Assembly: GCF_038007305.1 (NCBI RefSeq)
Contig: NZ_JBBOWV010000001.1
Span: 3,586,501-3,650,500 of the forward strand
DNA length: 64,000 nt
Origin: Solibacillus sp. FSL W7-1436
GTDB taxonomy: Bacteria > Bacillota > Bacilli > Bacillales_A > Planococcaceae
Reading direction: 5' to 3'
The position numbers were made by a program, and so were the translations under genes. The notes beneath the pieces were generated by a model. That model was not told the DNA's origin and made no database searches. It saw only the letters and a program-made list of their open reading frames with translations. Positions 8,910 to 17,517 of this stretch are shown here, one piece after another; position 1 is the stretch's first letter, and every line of letters starts with the position of its first letter.

Positions 8910-9803
8910 TTATAAGTCGATTGCCTCGCCGCCTGTTACCCCGTAAATTTGTCCGGTAATATAGCTTCCTTCATCGGATGCCAGAAGGACATAAACTGGA
9001 GCAAGTTCTGCAGGCTGCCCAGCGCGACCAAGTGGTGCATTTTGGCCAAATTCAGGGATTTTGCCATCCGGTTGTCCGTTATCCAACTGCAGCGGTGTCC
9101 AAATCGGGCCTGGCGCAACCCCGTTCACACGTACGCCTTTAGAAGCAAAGTACGCAGAAAGGTTTACTGTAAAGTTGCTGATCGCACCTTTAGTTGAAGC
9201 ATAGTCCATTAAAAATGTGGATGGATTGTACGATTGAACCGATGTCGTCGTGATAATTGCGCTTCCCGGTTCCAAATGTTCTTCAGCAGCTTTAACGGCT
9301 TCAAACATGCTGATAACATTTACTTTGAACGTATCTTCTACTTGTTTGATCGTTAAATCGCTTAGAGTCTTCTGTGCGATTTGCTGTCCGGCATTTAAGA
9401 CAAGCGTGTCTAATCCGCCAAAAGCTTCCACTGTTTTTTTCACCATTTCTGTTGCCGCGCCATCTTCACGCAAGTCATATGGCAACAGCAACGCTTTTTT
9501 ACCGGCTTCTTCGATTAATGCTTTCACTTCATTTGCGTCTTCATCTTCTCCAGGGAAGAATTGAATCGCGACATTAGCGCCTTCACGTGCATAGGCAATC
9601 GCGGCAGCACGGCCAATTCCGGAATCGCCGCCGGTAATTAATGCATTTCGCCCTTCCAGACGATTATGCCCTTTATATGATTTTTCTCCACAATCAGGTT
9701 TTGGACTCATTTCGTTTTGTAGTGCCGGAGTACTCTGTTCTTGATCAGGGAACTTCTCCGTATAATATTTTTTTCGTGGATCGTTCAGGTTTGGGTTTCC
9801 CAT
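8910..9803 (-). CDS. SDR family oxidoreductase (YdaD/YhdF/YhxC-like general stress type)
   Basis: A 297-residue classical short-chain dehydrogenase. The cofactor motif is TGGDSGIG (about residues 57-64), the NAG motif is in LVLNAGQ, the catalytic Ser is in TTSVQSY and YxxxK is in YASTKGA, with VAPGPIWTPL near the end. The ~45-residue hydrophilic N-terminal extension (MGNPNLNDPRKKYYTEKFPD) matches the Bacillus stress-induced SDR group. The substrate is unknown; these enzymes reduce small carbonyls with NAD(P)H. ATG 9803 has AGGAGATG upstream. A near-perfect sigma-B promoter lies at 9912-9936, so induction by general stress is likely. Confidence 0.88.
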   Translation of the reverse strand: MGNPNLNDPRKKYYTEKFPDQEQSTPALQNEMSPKPDCGEKSYKGHNRLEGRNALITGGDSGIGRAAAIAYAREGANVAIQFFPGEDEDANEVKALIEEAGKKALLLPYDLREDGAATEMVKKTVEAFGGLDTLVLNAGQQIAQKTLSDLTIKQVEDTFKVNVISMFEAVKAAEEHLEPGSAIITTTSVQSYNPSTFLMDYASTKGAISNFTVNLSAYFASKGVRVNGVAPGPIWTPLQLDNGQPDGKIPEFGQNAPLGRAGQPAELAPVYVLLASDEGSYITGQIYGVTGGEAIDL

Positions 9804-9911
9804 CAAAAATCATCTCCTATCTAGTTAGTTCATTTATTGCGAGGATAATTTCCGTAAGGTTTAAAATTGCTTATCAGATTTTCCTTCACAAAAATTGTTA
9901 CATTTTTTTGA

Positions 9912-9936
9912 ATACCCTGTATGAATTACTTTAAAC
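9912..9936 (-). promoter_or_regulatory. sigma-B promoter of the SDR gene
   Basis: On the - strand GTTTAA (-35), 13 bp and GGGTAT (-10) match the Bacillus sigma-B consensus exactly in both boxes and spacing, about 110 nt before the start codon. Confidence 0.8.
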
Positions 9937-10030
9937 AGTCCTAAATCTTTCCTTCGATAAAATTATTCCAGCATTTTGGTCATTAAAAGCCCAAAAATAG
10001 GATGCCCTTTAAAAGGTCATTTCACTTTAT

Positions 10031-11647
10031 TTATTGTGTTTCCGGGAAAAATACTTGTGCTGTGCTGATGTCCACCAGTGTTGGACCCTTCGTATTGAGC
10101 GCTTCTTCCATCACAGACTCCAGCTCGGTATCTGAAGCAGGTCGTAATCCTTTCCAACCGCAGGCTTCTGCCAATTTCACAAAATCAGGATTCGTCAAAT
10201 CAACTCCTACTTCTTCCTTCTTCGCAACTTTCAGCTTATCCCTTTCCATTTGCAGACTTTCATTATTTAAAACAACGACCGTAATATCAAGTTCGTAGCG
10301 GGTTGCTGTCAATAGATCTGCAAGCACCATTTGAAGCCCTCCGTCGCCTACAATCGCCACAACTTGTTTCTCTGGCTTGATAAGCTTTGCCGCCATCGCT
10401 GCCGGAAGACCGAAGCCCATTGTCCGCCAGTAACCGGAAAATAATACAGATTGCTCTTTTTGTTTGAAGTTACGATTCGTCCATACCGTATTATCGCCGG
10501 TATCCAGTGCGAGAATCGCATCCGCGGCTACTGTACGGTCAATGGCACGGATAATTCGGGAAGGATGGACAGGATAGCCTTTCGTATTGCCCTCCTCCTC
10601 ATTTTGCGCTGCCCATTTATCCTTTACTTGCTGTAAATGGGTAACCCAATCTTCAGAGCGTGTGAATTTTTGCAGGCTCTCCGTTAAAATCGGAATAACT
10701 TCCTCGGTTTTTCCCATGATTCCTAGTTCTGTCGGAATTTCTTTTACAAACTTATCAAATTGGCGGTCGATCTGAATTATCCTTGCATCTGTTGGCACAA
10801 ACCCTTCCGGCCACCAAGTCGTTCCTGCAAGAAGTACTACATCAGCCTGTTTAAATACTTCGGCTGCATGAGGATTCCCGCCTTCGCCAATTCCTTGTAA
10901 AACAAGTGGTGAAGCTTCATCAAACAAGCCTTTTCCGCCTAAACTTGTTAGAATGCCGGCTCCCCACAGATCCGCCAGTTTTTCCAAATCCGCTGAGACA
11001 GAAGTGGCACCTAAACCAGCCAGGATCATCGGCCGCTTCGCTGTTCTCATAATGTCCAATGCGTGTTTCAGGCTTTCATTAGTAAAGCTGGAAGTACCTT
11101 CAATTACATCCGGCAATCGTCGCGGCTCTCCCGTAGCAGACATCATCATAATATCCTTAGGTATCGAGATATGGGTTACAACTCTTTGTCCGAGAGAAGT
11201 TCGCGCTGCTTTTTGCAGGACTTCAATTGTCGCATCCGGGCTGGCCAGATTTGCTGAATAAGCGGCAAAAGGCTTCACTAGTTCCTGCTGATCTATATAT
11301 TGCGGATATTCCGTTCCGATTTTACTGCTTTCGGCCTGCCCGGTGATTGCCAGTACTGGCGCTCTGTCTGCATGCGCATCACCAAGTCCATTTATAAGAT
11401 TTGCTGCACCTGGTCCCATCGTTGCCGTACATACACCAAGACCGCCAGTCAGTTTAGCTTCTGCAGATGCCATAAAAGCAGCCGTCGACTCATGTTTGAC
11501 CGCAATGTATTTGATTTTATCCTGTTTTGCCAGTGCATCGATAAGCCCGAATGTCGCATCACCTACTACCCCGTATATCCGTCGTACCCCGAACATATAC
11601 AATTGATCAAGCATCAATTCAGAAACTGTCTGCTCTGTTTTTCCCAT
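10031..11647 (-). CDS. pyruvate oxidase (YdaP/PoxB-like, thiamine-diphosphate dependent)
   Basis: A 538-residue ThDP enzyme. The N-terminal pyrimidine-binding domain carries the catalytic Glu in AVKHESTAAFMASA. A central FAD/Rossmann-like domain follows (about 190-325). The C-terminal ThDP-binding domain has GDGGLQMV ... LNNES (GDG-NN motif, about 437-465). It probably oxidises pyruvate to acetate and CO2, passing electrons to quinone or O2 as in PoxB/YdaP. Homology to acetolactate synthase is shared, but the sequence and length fit YdaP. It starts at ATG 11647 with CAAGGAGG upstream. A sigma-B type promoter is at 11728-11752, as known for ydaP in B. subtilis. Confidence 0.88.
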   Translation of the reverse strand: MGKTEQTVSELMLDQLYMFGVRRIYGVVGDATFGLIDALAKQDKIKYIAVKHESTAAFMASAEAKLTGGLGVCTATMGPGAANLINGLGDAHADRAPVLAITGQAESSKIGTEYPQYIDQQELVKPFAAYSANLASPDATIEVLQKAARTSLGQRVVTHISIPKDIMMMSATGEPRRLPDVIEGTSSFTNESLKHALDIMRTAKRPMILAGLGATSVSADLEKLADLWGAGILTSLGGKGLFDEASPLVLQGIGEGGNPHAAEVFKQADVVLLAGTTWWPEGFVPTDARIIQIDRQFDKFVKEIPTELGIMGKTEEVIPILTESLQKFTRSEDWVTHLQQVKDKWAAQNEEEGNTKGYPVHPSRIIRAIDRTVAADAILALDTGDNTVWTNRNFKQKEQSVLFSGYWRTMGFGLPAAMAAKLIKPEKQVVAIVGDGGLQMVLADLLTATRYELDITVVVLNNESLQMERDKLKVAKKEEVGVDLTNPDFVKLAEACGWKGLRPASDTELESVMEEALNTKGPTLVDISTAQVFFPETQ

Positions 11648-11727
11648 GATAGATGAACCTCCTTGATAGACCTTCCTAACCTGCCAGCTATAAAGTCTAA
11701 TTTATATTTTTGTTCACATTTTTTAAC

Positions 11728-11752
11728 TTTCCCTAAATCATCCGAGTTAATC
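11728..11752 (-). promoter_or_regulatory. probable sigma-B promoter of the pyruvate oxidase gene
   Basis: GATTAA, 13 bp, GGGAAA on the - strand. One mismatch from the GTTTAA -35 and an accepted -10 variant with ideal spacing, about 80 nt before the start. Confidence 0.6.
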
Positions 11753-11885
11753 TTCCTTTTTTCAAACGCTGTTTATATAACGGGAATTTTCATCAAATAT
11801 TAGCTATTGAATGTACATATAGAAACATTTTTTCTTCGTGGATTTTCAGAGGTTGTGCTATATTCAGAATGTCAGGAGTGATTTG

Positions 11886-12311
11886 ATGAAGAAATTTTTA
11901 ACGATAACTGTAATTATCCTTGTTTTACTCGGAGCAGCTGGCTATGCTGTGTGGCATTTTGGGACAAATATCGCTTCCGAAAAAATCGTCGAACAAGTAG
12001 AAGCCAATTTAAATGAAGAAGACAAAGAAGAAGTGAAATCCTATATTGCAAATGATCCGAAGCTCCAGGAAATTGTAAATGAAGCAGCAGCTACGGACCC
12101 GGATTCTCTTCCGTTCCAAACAAAAGAAGAGGCGACGCGCCTGCTAATAAAAAAAGTGGGCATTAATCGTTTACTGACGATTCAGGAGCAGGCCCAAAGC
12201 GGTTCCATCAGTATCGATGATGTAGTATCCGAAATGGAAGGTACACTGTCAGAAGATGAGATTTCTGCGTTAAAATATGTTTTGTATAAGGAGTTGTATA
12301 ACCAGAATTAG
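11886..12311 (+). CDS. membrane-anchored protein of unknown function
   Basis: A 141-residue protein with an N-terminal hydrophobic anchor (residues 3-24, LTITVIILVLLGAAGYAVWH) and an acidic, helical extracellular part (residues 30-141) rich in Glu/Asp. No cysteine lipobox is present, so it is an anchored or secreted protein. I do not recognise the family. ATG 11886 is used because CAGGAGTGA sits before it. It is divergent from the sigma-B controlled pyruvate oxidase and is followed by a terminator. Confidence 0.75.
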   Translation: MKKFLTITVIILVLLGAAGYAVWHFGTNIASEKIVEQVEANLNEEDKEEVKSYIANDPKLQEIVNEAAATDPDSLPFQTKEEATRLLIKKVGINRLLTIQEQAQSGSISIDDVVSEMEGTLSEDEISALKYVLYKELYNQN

Positions 12312-12360
12312 TCAACTCGCTGTCTTAGCTTCATCTTCAAATTAATGAATTCAAAAACAA

Positions 12361-12395
12361 AACTCGATTTCGTATAAACGGAATCGAGTTCTTTT
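12361..12395 (+). terminator. terminator
   Basis: AACTCGATTTCG (12361-12372) pairs with CGGAATCGAGTT (12379-12390), followed by CTTTT. Confidence 0.7.
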
Positions 12396-12627
12396 AATAT
12401 AATATATTTTTCTTTGCAAATAGCCATAATAACTTTTATTTACTGTGCATTCATCTAAGTGAGGAGGAACAAAAATAAAAAAGCGGCCATTTCTATTAGC
12501 TATTTTCACCTTCATTGTATTCTGCTTTTTGTGGTTAACGTTTGAAACAGCGTTCATTCAAGCTTTTGATAAAGGGGCATTTGAATTACTTTATGGAAAC
12601 AAATTCATTACACTGTTTCATCATTTA

Positions 12628-12635
12628 GGTGAAAC
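12628..12635 (+). repeat. left copy of the 8-bp target-site duplication
   Basis: GGTGAAAC at 12628-12635 is repeated exactly at 14958-14965, flanking the IS66 ends. Eight-bp duplications are characteristic of the family. Confidence 0.9.
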
Positions 12636-12717
12636 GTAAGCCCGTAATCAAACAACGCATATAAAACATCAGGCACCTCCGGTACGATAAATGTATCAAC
12701 CAAAGGAGGTGCCATTT

Positions 12718-12909
12718 ATGTCTAAAAACAAATTAACCATTGTTCCCGTCAAACTCGATCCTCTTCCAGTTGAAACTTCTTCGAATCATTCTCTTCAATA
12801 CACTGCTGAGCCAAGTTGTGTAATTAAAACCGCTGTGGCTGAAATTTCCTTCTTCAATGGCGTAGATGAGCGCATTATCCAAACCATTATGAAGGAGCTG
12901 AAGGGATGA
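12718..12909 (+). CDS. tnpA: IS66 TnpA-like accessory protein
   Basis: A 63-residue small first ORF of the element (MSKNKLTIVPVKLDPLPVET..). IS66 TnpA proteins normally carry a helix-turn-helix, but this one is short and resembles the reduced TnpA of Bacillales IS66 copies; the role in transposition is accessory. ATG 12718 follows AAAGGAGG. It overlaps tnpB by 4 nt (ATGA). Confidence 0.75.
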   Translation: MSKNKLTIVPVKLDPLPVETSSNHSLQYTAEPSCVIKTAVAEISFFNGVDERIIQTIMKELKG

Positions 12910-13259
12910 AACAGGATTTTACGAGCGTGCAAAACATCTACATCATCTGCGGTAAGACAGACATGCGTAAAGGTATTGATGGTCTCGCAACGCTCATTCA
13001 AGATTCTTTCGAATTGGATCCGTATAGTGATTCTATCTTTCTGTTTTCTGGATGGAGCAAGGATCGGTATAAATGTTTGTATTTCGATGGAGATGGCTTC
13101 GCCATGCTTTATAAACGATTAGATAATGGGAAATTACAATGGCCAAAAGATGAAAATGAGGTACGCAAACTTTCGCAACAAGAGCTGCGTTGGTTGTTGG
13201 AAGGATTATCTCTACAACAGCCGAAGGCAATTGCAAAATCTGTAAAAGGTATCTTTTAA
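12906..13259 (+). CDS. tnpB: IS66 TnpB accessory protein (Orf2)
   Basis: A 117-residue protein with the conserved IS66 TnpB pattern: IYIICGKTDMRKGIDGLATL, then SIFLFSGWSKDRYKCLYFDG and RLDNGKLQWP. It is needed along with the main transposase in this family, with unknown biochemistry. It is translationally coupled to tnpA. Confidence 0.92.
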   Translation: MKQDFTSVQNIYIICGKTDMRKGIDGLATLIQDSFELDPYSDSIFLFSGWSKDRYKCLYFDGDGFAMLYKRLDNGKLQWPKDENEVRKLSQQELRWLLEGLSLQQPKAIAKSVKGIF

Positions 13260-13297
13260 TCATCATATATTAAATGGTATAATCATCCACATATAAC

Positions 13298-14872
13298 TTG
13301 AACGGAAAAGTGGTGAACGATTTGACGCTTGTTAAACAGAAGCAAGAAGAACAAAACGAACGTATTATACGATTACTTGAAGAACAGTTAGCTCAGTCAA
13401 ATCGACAAATAGAAGCGTTGACGGAACAAGTTCGTCAATTAACGAAAGCCTTATACGGCTCTAAGTCAGAGAAATCCAAATATCAAGCACCAGACGGACA
13501 GGGCTCTTTATTTGAAGAAGATCCGTCTTTTAACGAACCTGAGCAGACAGAAGAACAAAGCACGGAAACGGTTAGTTATACCGTTACTCGTAAAAAGACA
13601 AATAAAAAACGAAATGATTCGTTTCGTGAGGATATTGAAGTTGAGGAAATTCATCATCATCCAGCTAATTTAGCTTGTGATTGTTGTCTCGGTGAAATGG
13701 TAGAATTCAGTTCAACGATGGTACGTGAAGAAGCGAAATTTATTCCAGCTACGTTGAAACGTGTACAACATTTTGAACATGCTTATGAGTGCAAAGCGTG
13801 TAAAAAAGATGCCCTACAAAAAGCACAAATCAAACGTGGTAAAGCACCACAAGGCGCTATCCAAAGAAGCATTGCCGGACCCACTGTTTTAGCAAAACTT
13901 ATCTATGATAAGTTTATCCAGTACTTGCCTCTTTACCGTCAGGTAAATGAATGGGAGCGACATGGCCTACATACCAACGATAAGAATTTATCCAATTGGG
14001 TAATACGCGTAGCAGAAGATTGGCTTCAACCGCTTTATGTTTTGATGAAGCAACTATTGACGGCGAAATCTGTGCTGCATGTGGATGAAACGTATGCACA
14101 AATACTCAAACGTTCAGATGGGAAATCCGCTCAATCGAACGCCTATAACTGGGTATGTCGTAGTGTACAAAGTGAAGGTCCTATTATCGTTTTATTTAAG
14201 AGCGCTCTCTCACGAGGGCGAGCTATATTAGAAAATTTAATTGCAGGGTTCAAAGGGACTGTGATTTGTGATGGCTATTCGGCTTATGGTCAATTGCCTA
14301 ATGTTCAGTTCGCTAACTGTTGGGCGCACGTACGACGTTATTGGCTGAAAGCTGATAGTAAAAACGGGCGAATAGGTGTTGAATATTGCGATCGTTTATT
14401 TCACATCGAGCGTAAAATCAAACACCTTTTACCGGAAGAACGTGTGCGAGTTCGTCAACAAGAAGCAAAGCCCATCGTAGCTGAATTTTTCGATTGGATT
14501 GACCGTTCTCCTTTCTTTGGTAAAAACGCAATTGCGAAAGCAGCGGACTACACATTGAGCCGAGCAGATGAGTTAAAAGTCTTTCTTGATAACGGTCACA
14601 TCGCAATTGACAATAATCCCGCTGAAAATGCGATTCGTCCAAATGTTATTGGCCGTAAAAATTGGCTTTTCTCTGTGAGCGAAGCGGGTGCCAATGCGAA
14701 TGCCATCTGTTTAAGCTTGGCTGAAACGGCCAAAGCAAACGGGATTGATTTTTATCAGTATCTGGTGAAGCTGATGACGGAATTACCAAATTTACCATTT
14801 CATCAGCAACCTGAGATTTTACATAACTACATGCCTTGGTCAGAAAATATTCAAGCCACATGTGCAAAATAG
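13298..14872 (+). CDS. tnpC: IS66 transposase TnpC (DDE)
   Basis: A 524-residue transposase. Residues ~10-60 are a leucine-rich coiled coil (QNERIIRLLEEQLAQSNRQI). A CxxC-type zinc-binding part follows (ACDCCLGEMVEF, YECKACKKD). The DDE catalytic domain has VDET (first Asp), CDGYSAYG (second Asp) and the final Glu in DNNPAENAIRP, ending with the C-terminal region typical for IS66. No ATG is available; TTG 13298 or the GTGs at 13310/13313 could start translation, so the exact N-terminus is uncertain by five codons. Confidence 0.92.
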   Translation: MNGKVVNDLTLVKQKQEEQNERIIRLLEEQLAQSNRQIEALTEQVRQLTKALYGSKSEKSKYQAPDGQGSLFEEDPSFNEPEQTEEQSTETVSYTVTRKKTNKKRNDSFREDIEVEEIHHHPANLACDCCLGEMVEFSSTMVREEAKFIPATLKRVQHFEHAYECKACKKDALQKAQIKRGKAPQGAIQRSIAGPTVLAKLIYDKFIQYLPLYRQVNEWERHGLHTNDKNLSNWVIRVAEDWLQPLYVLMKQLLTAKSVLHVDETYAQILKRSDGKSAQSNAYNWVCRSVQSEGPIIVLFKSALSRGRAILENLIAGFKGTVICDGYSAYGQLPNVQFANCWAHVRRYWLKADSKNGRIGVEYCDRLFHIERKIKHLLPEERVRVRQQEAKPIVAEFFDWIDRSPFFGKNAIAKAADYTLSRADELKVFLDNGHIAIDNNPAENAIRPNVIGRKNWLFSVSEAGANANAICLSLAETAKANGIDFYQYLVKLMTELPNLPFHQQPEILHNYMPWSENIQATCAK

Positions 14873-14905
14873 CCAACTATCTGAAAAAAATTTAGGATAG
14901 TTGGC
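14872..14905 (+). terminator. hairpin at the 3' end of the IS66 transposase gene
   Basis: GCCAACTATC (14872-14881) and GATAGTTGGC (14896-14905) form a perfect 10-bp stem overlapping the tnpC stop, followed by CATTTGTC. It probably ends transcription within the element. Confidence 0.6.
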
Positions 14906-15508
14906 CATTTGTCGTGCGTACCGTAAAGGTGCGCTATTTTTTATATTTCGGGCTTACGGTGAAACTAAGTTTATTTTTACTGTCGCAATCATTCTTTGTA
15001 TCCTTATTTGGCTTCGAAAAAAAGACTTTAGGCTGATTGGTTTTGTTATTTTTTCCGTAGGTGGCGGATACGGATTATATCAACTGTTAAAACGCCTGAT
15101 TGAAAGACCGCGTCCGGATATAGCAGATCAATTTTCCACATTCAGTTTTCCTTCAGGACATGCTGTACATGGGTTATTGTATGTATTTACGATCGCCTAT
15201 GTACTGAACCGCCTTTATAATTTCAATAAAGCATCACTGATCGTTTGGATTGCAGCTATTATTTTAACTTTACTCATCGGACTTTCCCGAATTACAGAAG
15301 CGCGTCACTTCGCCTCGGATGTAATAGCCGGTTGGTCACTTGGCTATAGCTGGTTTATTTTTATTGTATGGTTGTATTTAAAAAACAAAAGCACCCATTC
15401 TGATTCTTAAATGAATAGTGGAAACAGTATAGGGTAAAGCCACCTTCGAATAATTTCAGAAATTCAGGTAAAAATAGGAACAGCACTAGGTTCGAAGGAA
15501 GTGACACT

Positions 15509-16210
15509 GTGGACTTTTTTTACGCTCAGGAATCTCTTACTGCAATTCAATGGATATTAAGGGCAATTATCGCCTTTATCTTCTTATTTTTTGTTGTCAA
15601 AATAATGGGATTACGTTCGTTTTCCCAACTTCGATTACTTGATTATGCAATGGCTATACTTATTGGAAATATTATTGCCCATCCACTATCAGATGAAGGG
15701 CTGGGATTAGAAGGCTCCTTAATTTCCATGACTGTTTTAGTCATCCTTTATTTAGCTTGTATATATGTAATGAGAAAGTTTCTCCCGTTCAGAGAATTTG
15801 TAGCGCCTCCCCCAATCCCTCTCGTTAAAAATGGGGAAATTAATGTTAGGAATTTAAAAAAAGCAAGAATCACAATAGACGTTATTTTATCTGAAATGAG
15901 AAAACAAAGTATTTCGGATATGAGTAAAATTGCATTAGCTCTATGGGAACCGGATGGGGAAATTTCAATTTTCCTGTCACCAGACCATCAGCCTGTCACA
16001 AAGTCTGATCTCAACATTACATCACAACCTTTTTCCTATCCAATGACGATTATTAAAGAGGGGAAGATTAATTATGAAGCGTTAAGTAATTCTGTCTATA
16101 CTGAAGAAACCCTTAAAAACACCGTAAACAAAACGTATAATGTAGAAATTAATGCGATTTTGCTTGGAACAATCGATCAAAATAATCAACTGCAAATTTT
16201 TCTCAAATAG
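15509..16210 (+). CDS. DUF421 / YetF-type membrane protein
   Basis: A 233-residue protein with three N-terminal transmembrane helices (about 15-90, including KIMGLRSFSQLRLLDYAMAI, the conserved DUF421 core). A soluble C-terminal YetF-like domain follows (about 105-233, PLVKNGEINVRNLKKARIT). The family is associated with spores and membranes in Bacillus, and its function is unknown. Translation starts at GTG 15509 with GGAAGTGA upstream. The last 8 nt overlap the convergent acetyltransferase gene. 15411-15508 shows no feature beyond this upstream region. Confidence 0.85.
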   Translation: MDFFYAQESLTAIQWILRAIIAFIFLFFVVKIMGLRSFSQLRLLDYAMAILIGNIIAHPLSDEGLGLEGSLISMTVLVILYLACIYVMRKFLPFREFVAPPPIPLVKNGEINVRNLKKARITIDVILSEMRKQSISDMSKIALALWEPDGEISIFLSPDHQPVTKSDLNITSQPFSYPMTIIKEGKINYEALSNSVYTEETLKNTVNKTYNVEINAILLGTIDQNNQLQIFLK

Positions 16211-16658
16211 TTAGATTCTTTTGCATTGTGAGTGCCGGAATTTCATCACCATTTTTATTGATGATGATTTCTTCTTTCACGATTTTATATCCTAATTTTG
16301 AATAAAGCGCGATATTGTTCTTTTCACTTTTTCGGACTTTGCATTTTGAAACAAATATATTATTTTGTACAGCGTAGCTTTCTAAATAGTTCACCAAGTT
16401 AGTTGCTACGCCCTTCCCCTGATTTTCAGGCAACACAGACAATCTTGAAAAATAGATGAATTCCTCATTTAAAACACATTTTACGAGCGCTATTAATTCA
16501 TCGTTATCGTATACCCCGAACATTTCTGTCCCTTGTTTGATCTCAGTACTAATGGAATCTGCTGTTTCATTTAAAGCACTGGATGGTTGCGGATCTGATT
16601 CGTAACGCTTGAACGCCTGATGGATCACTTTAACCGCTTGTACCGGTTCAATATTCAT
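16203..16658 (-). CDS. GNAT family N-acetyltransferase
   Basis: A 151-residue protein with the GNAT acetyl-CoA loop in RLSVLPENQGKGVATNLVNY (motif A, Q/RxxGxG/A), then IALYSKLGYKI (motif B). It transfers acetyl to an unknown amine. ATG 16658 is the first methionine giving a normal N-terminus; no clear ribosome-binding site precedes it, and a TTG four codons upstream is another option. A TATAAT lies about 25-30 nt upstream. It overlaps the DUF421 gene tail to tail. Confidence 0.8.
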   Translation of the reverse strand: MNIEPVQAVKVIHQAFKRYESDPQPSSALNETADSISTEIKQGTEMFGVYDNDELIALVKCVLNEEFIYFSRLSVLPENQGKGVATNLVNYLESYAVQNNIFVSKCKVRKSEKNNIALYSKLGYKIVKEEIIINKNGDEIPALTMQKNLTI

Positions 16659-16716
16659 TTCAATTTTCAAAAATATATACTTATAATTATACATATATAG
16701 CGAAATAAGTGAATTC

Positions 16717-16758
16717 AAAAAAAGAACATTTTCCTTATATCGGAAAAATGCTCTTTTT
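16717..16758 (-). terminator. terminator
   Basis: AAAAAGAACATTTTCC pairs with GGAAAAATGCTCTTTTT (one bulge). It lies downstream of the small ORF at 16831-16974 on the - strand. Confidence 0.65.
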
Positions 16759-16830
16759 AGCCCTATTTATTTAATTTCAAAATCAATTAGCCAATGCCTT
16801 GTATAGTAATGCTTGGTGGATGACAAGAAT

Positions 16831-16974
16831 TCAGTTCTTATAAAGAAATTCAGCAATCGAATAAACTATAGAAATAAAGGGTAGTGCAACAAAAAAGAAA
16901 AACCAGTAAAAATCCGCTTTGTTAATTTTAATTCTAGGTTTAACTTCTCTTTTTGCTTTTACACCAATCTCCAT
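16831..16974 (-). CDS. small single-pass membrane protein (47 aa)
   Basis: Starts at ATG 16974 behind AAAGGAGTGTAGTA, a good ribosome-binding site. It has a basic N-terminal tail (MEIGVKAKREVKPRIKINKA) and a single hydrophobic helix (FYWFFFFVALPFISIVYSI), ending with FLYKN and followed by a hairpin terminator. The start, membrane topology and terminator support a real small gene. The family is not recognised. Confidence 0.6.
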   Translation of the reverse strand: MEIGVKAKREVKPRIKINKADFYWFFFFVALPFISIVYSIAEFLYKN

Positions 16975-17106
16975 TACTACACTCCTTTACTACATAATTT
17001 TGAAGAAGCATCACTTCTAATTTACCCAAAACTGTAGTAAATCTTATACCCTTTCTTTTAGGAAAGCAACCTATTTAGCAAGATAATTTACATTTATTTT
17101 TCCGGA

Positions 17107-17517
17107 TTACCTTTCAATATAAATCACATCATTTGCCGGTTCAAGATACTCTTTATCCCCCAAAGAAAAAGTGGTATGTAAACGTTGAATTTCGGCATAT
17201 TGTACTGCTTTACCCTCATGGATAAAAACCAATAGATAAATATCATCTCTCGAACCAATGTTGCTTGGATCTGTAAATTTAACGCCGACTTGTTTTTCTA
17301 AATCTGTTTGTGTCGTATAAGGCTGAATTAAAAACGCCTTGTCCCATTCAAAATCCTCAAATGTGTTTAGAGAAGTTTTACTTGTACTGTTATCGGATAC
17401 CATCATAATCGAAGAATGCAGTCTTTTTTCAATTTCTGTATTCCGTTTAATATCGCTGGCATTACACCCGGTTATCAACAGCAACGACAGCAATATAACC
17501 GCAATTTGTTTAATCAA
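17107..17517 (-). CDS. lipoprotein of unknown function
   Basis: A 136-residue secreted lipoprotein. Residues 1-17 are a signal peptide with lipobox LITGC (Cys18). The mature part carries no catalytic motif I recognise (DPSNIGSRDDIYLLVFIHEG). It starts with TTG 17517 behind AAGGGGA. Neighbouring genes give no functional clue. Confidence 0.75.
   Translation of the reverse strand: MIKQIAVILLSLLLITGCNASDIKRNTEIEKRLHSSIMMVSDNSTSKTSLNTFEDFEWDKAFLIQPYTTQTDLEKQVGVKFTDPSNIGSRDDIYLLVFIHEGKAVQYAEIQRLHTTFSLGDKEYLEPANDVIYIER

Larger units (their letters stand above)
12636..14957 (+). mobile_element. IS66-family insertion sequence, complete
   Basis: A 2322-bp element with terminal inverted repeats starting GTAAGCCCG at both ends (12636 onward and the complement ending 14957), flanked by GGTGAAAC duplications. 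It carries the three IS66 genes tnpA, tnpB and tnpC in order with overlapping or close spacing. All three are intact and the duplications are unmutated, so the insertion is probably recent and the element may be mobile. It inserted into a PAP2 phosphatase gene. Confidence 0.93.
12475..15410 (+). pseudogene. PAP2 family phosphatase gene split by an IS66 element
   Basis: Two pieces, 12475-12635 and 14966-15410, join in frame (..HHLGE-TKFIFTVA..) into a 201-residue PAP2 membrane phosphatase once the insertion and one target copy are removed. The second piece holds all three PAP2 motifs: KRLIERPRP, FPSGHA and SRITEARHFASD. Several transmembrane helices are present in both halves. Such proteins dephosphorylate lipid pyrophosphates or phosphatidate. 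The first piece follows a perfect GAGGAGG at normal distance, but the codon there is ATA (12475-12477), not ATG; this may be a second lesion. The downstream piece could not yield an active enzyme alone without its N-terminal helices. Confidence 0.85.

Noticed and set aside
9250-9564. Frames opposite the SDR and pyruvate oxidase genes
   Set aside because: Low-complexity Ser/Ala/Phe-rich antisense translations without ribosome-binding sites.
9960-10030. Terminator after the pyruvate oxidase gene
   Set aside because: Only a short CCTTTTAAAGG palindrome is visible; no stable stem with a T-tract.
12966-14876. Long - strand frames inside the IS66 genes
   Set aside because: They are antisense shadows of the transposase genes with no homology signal or start site.
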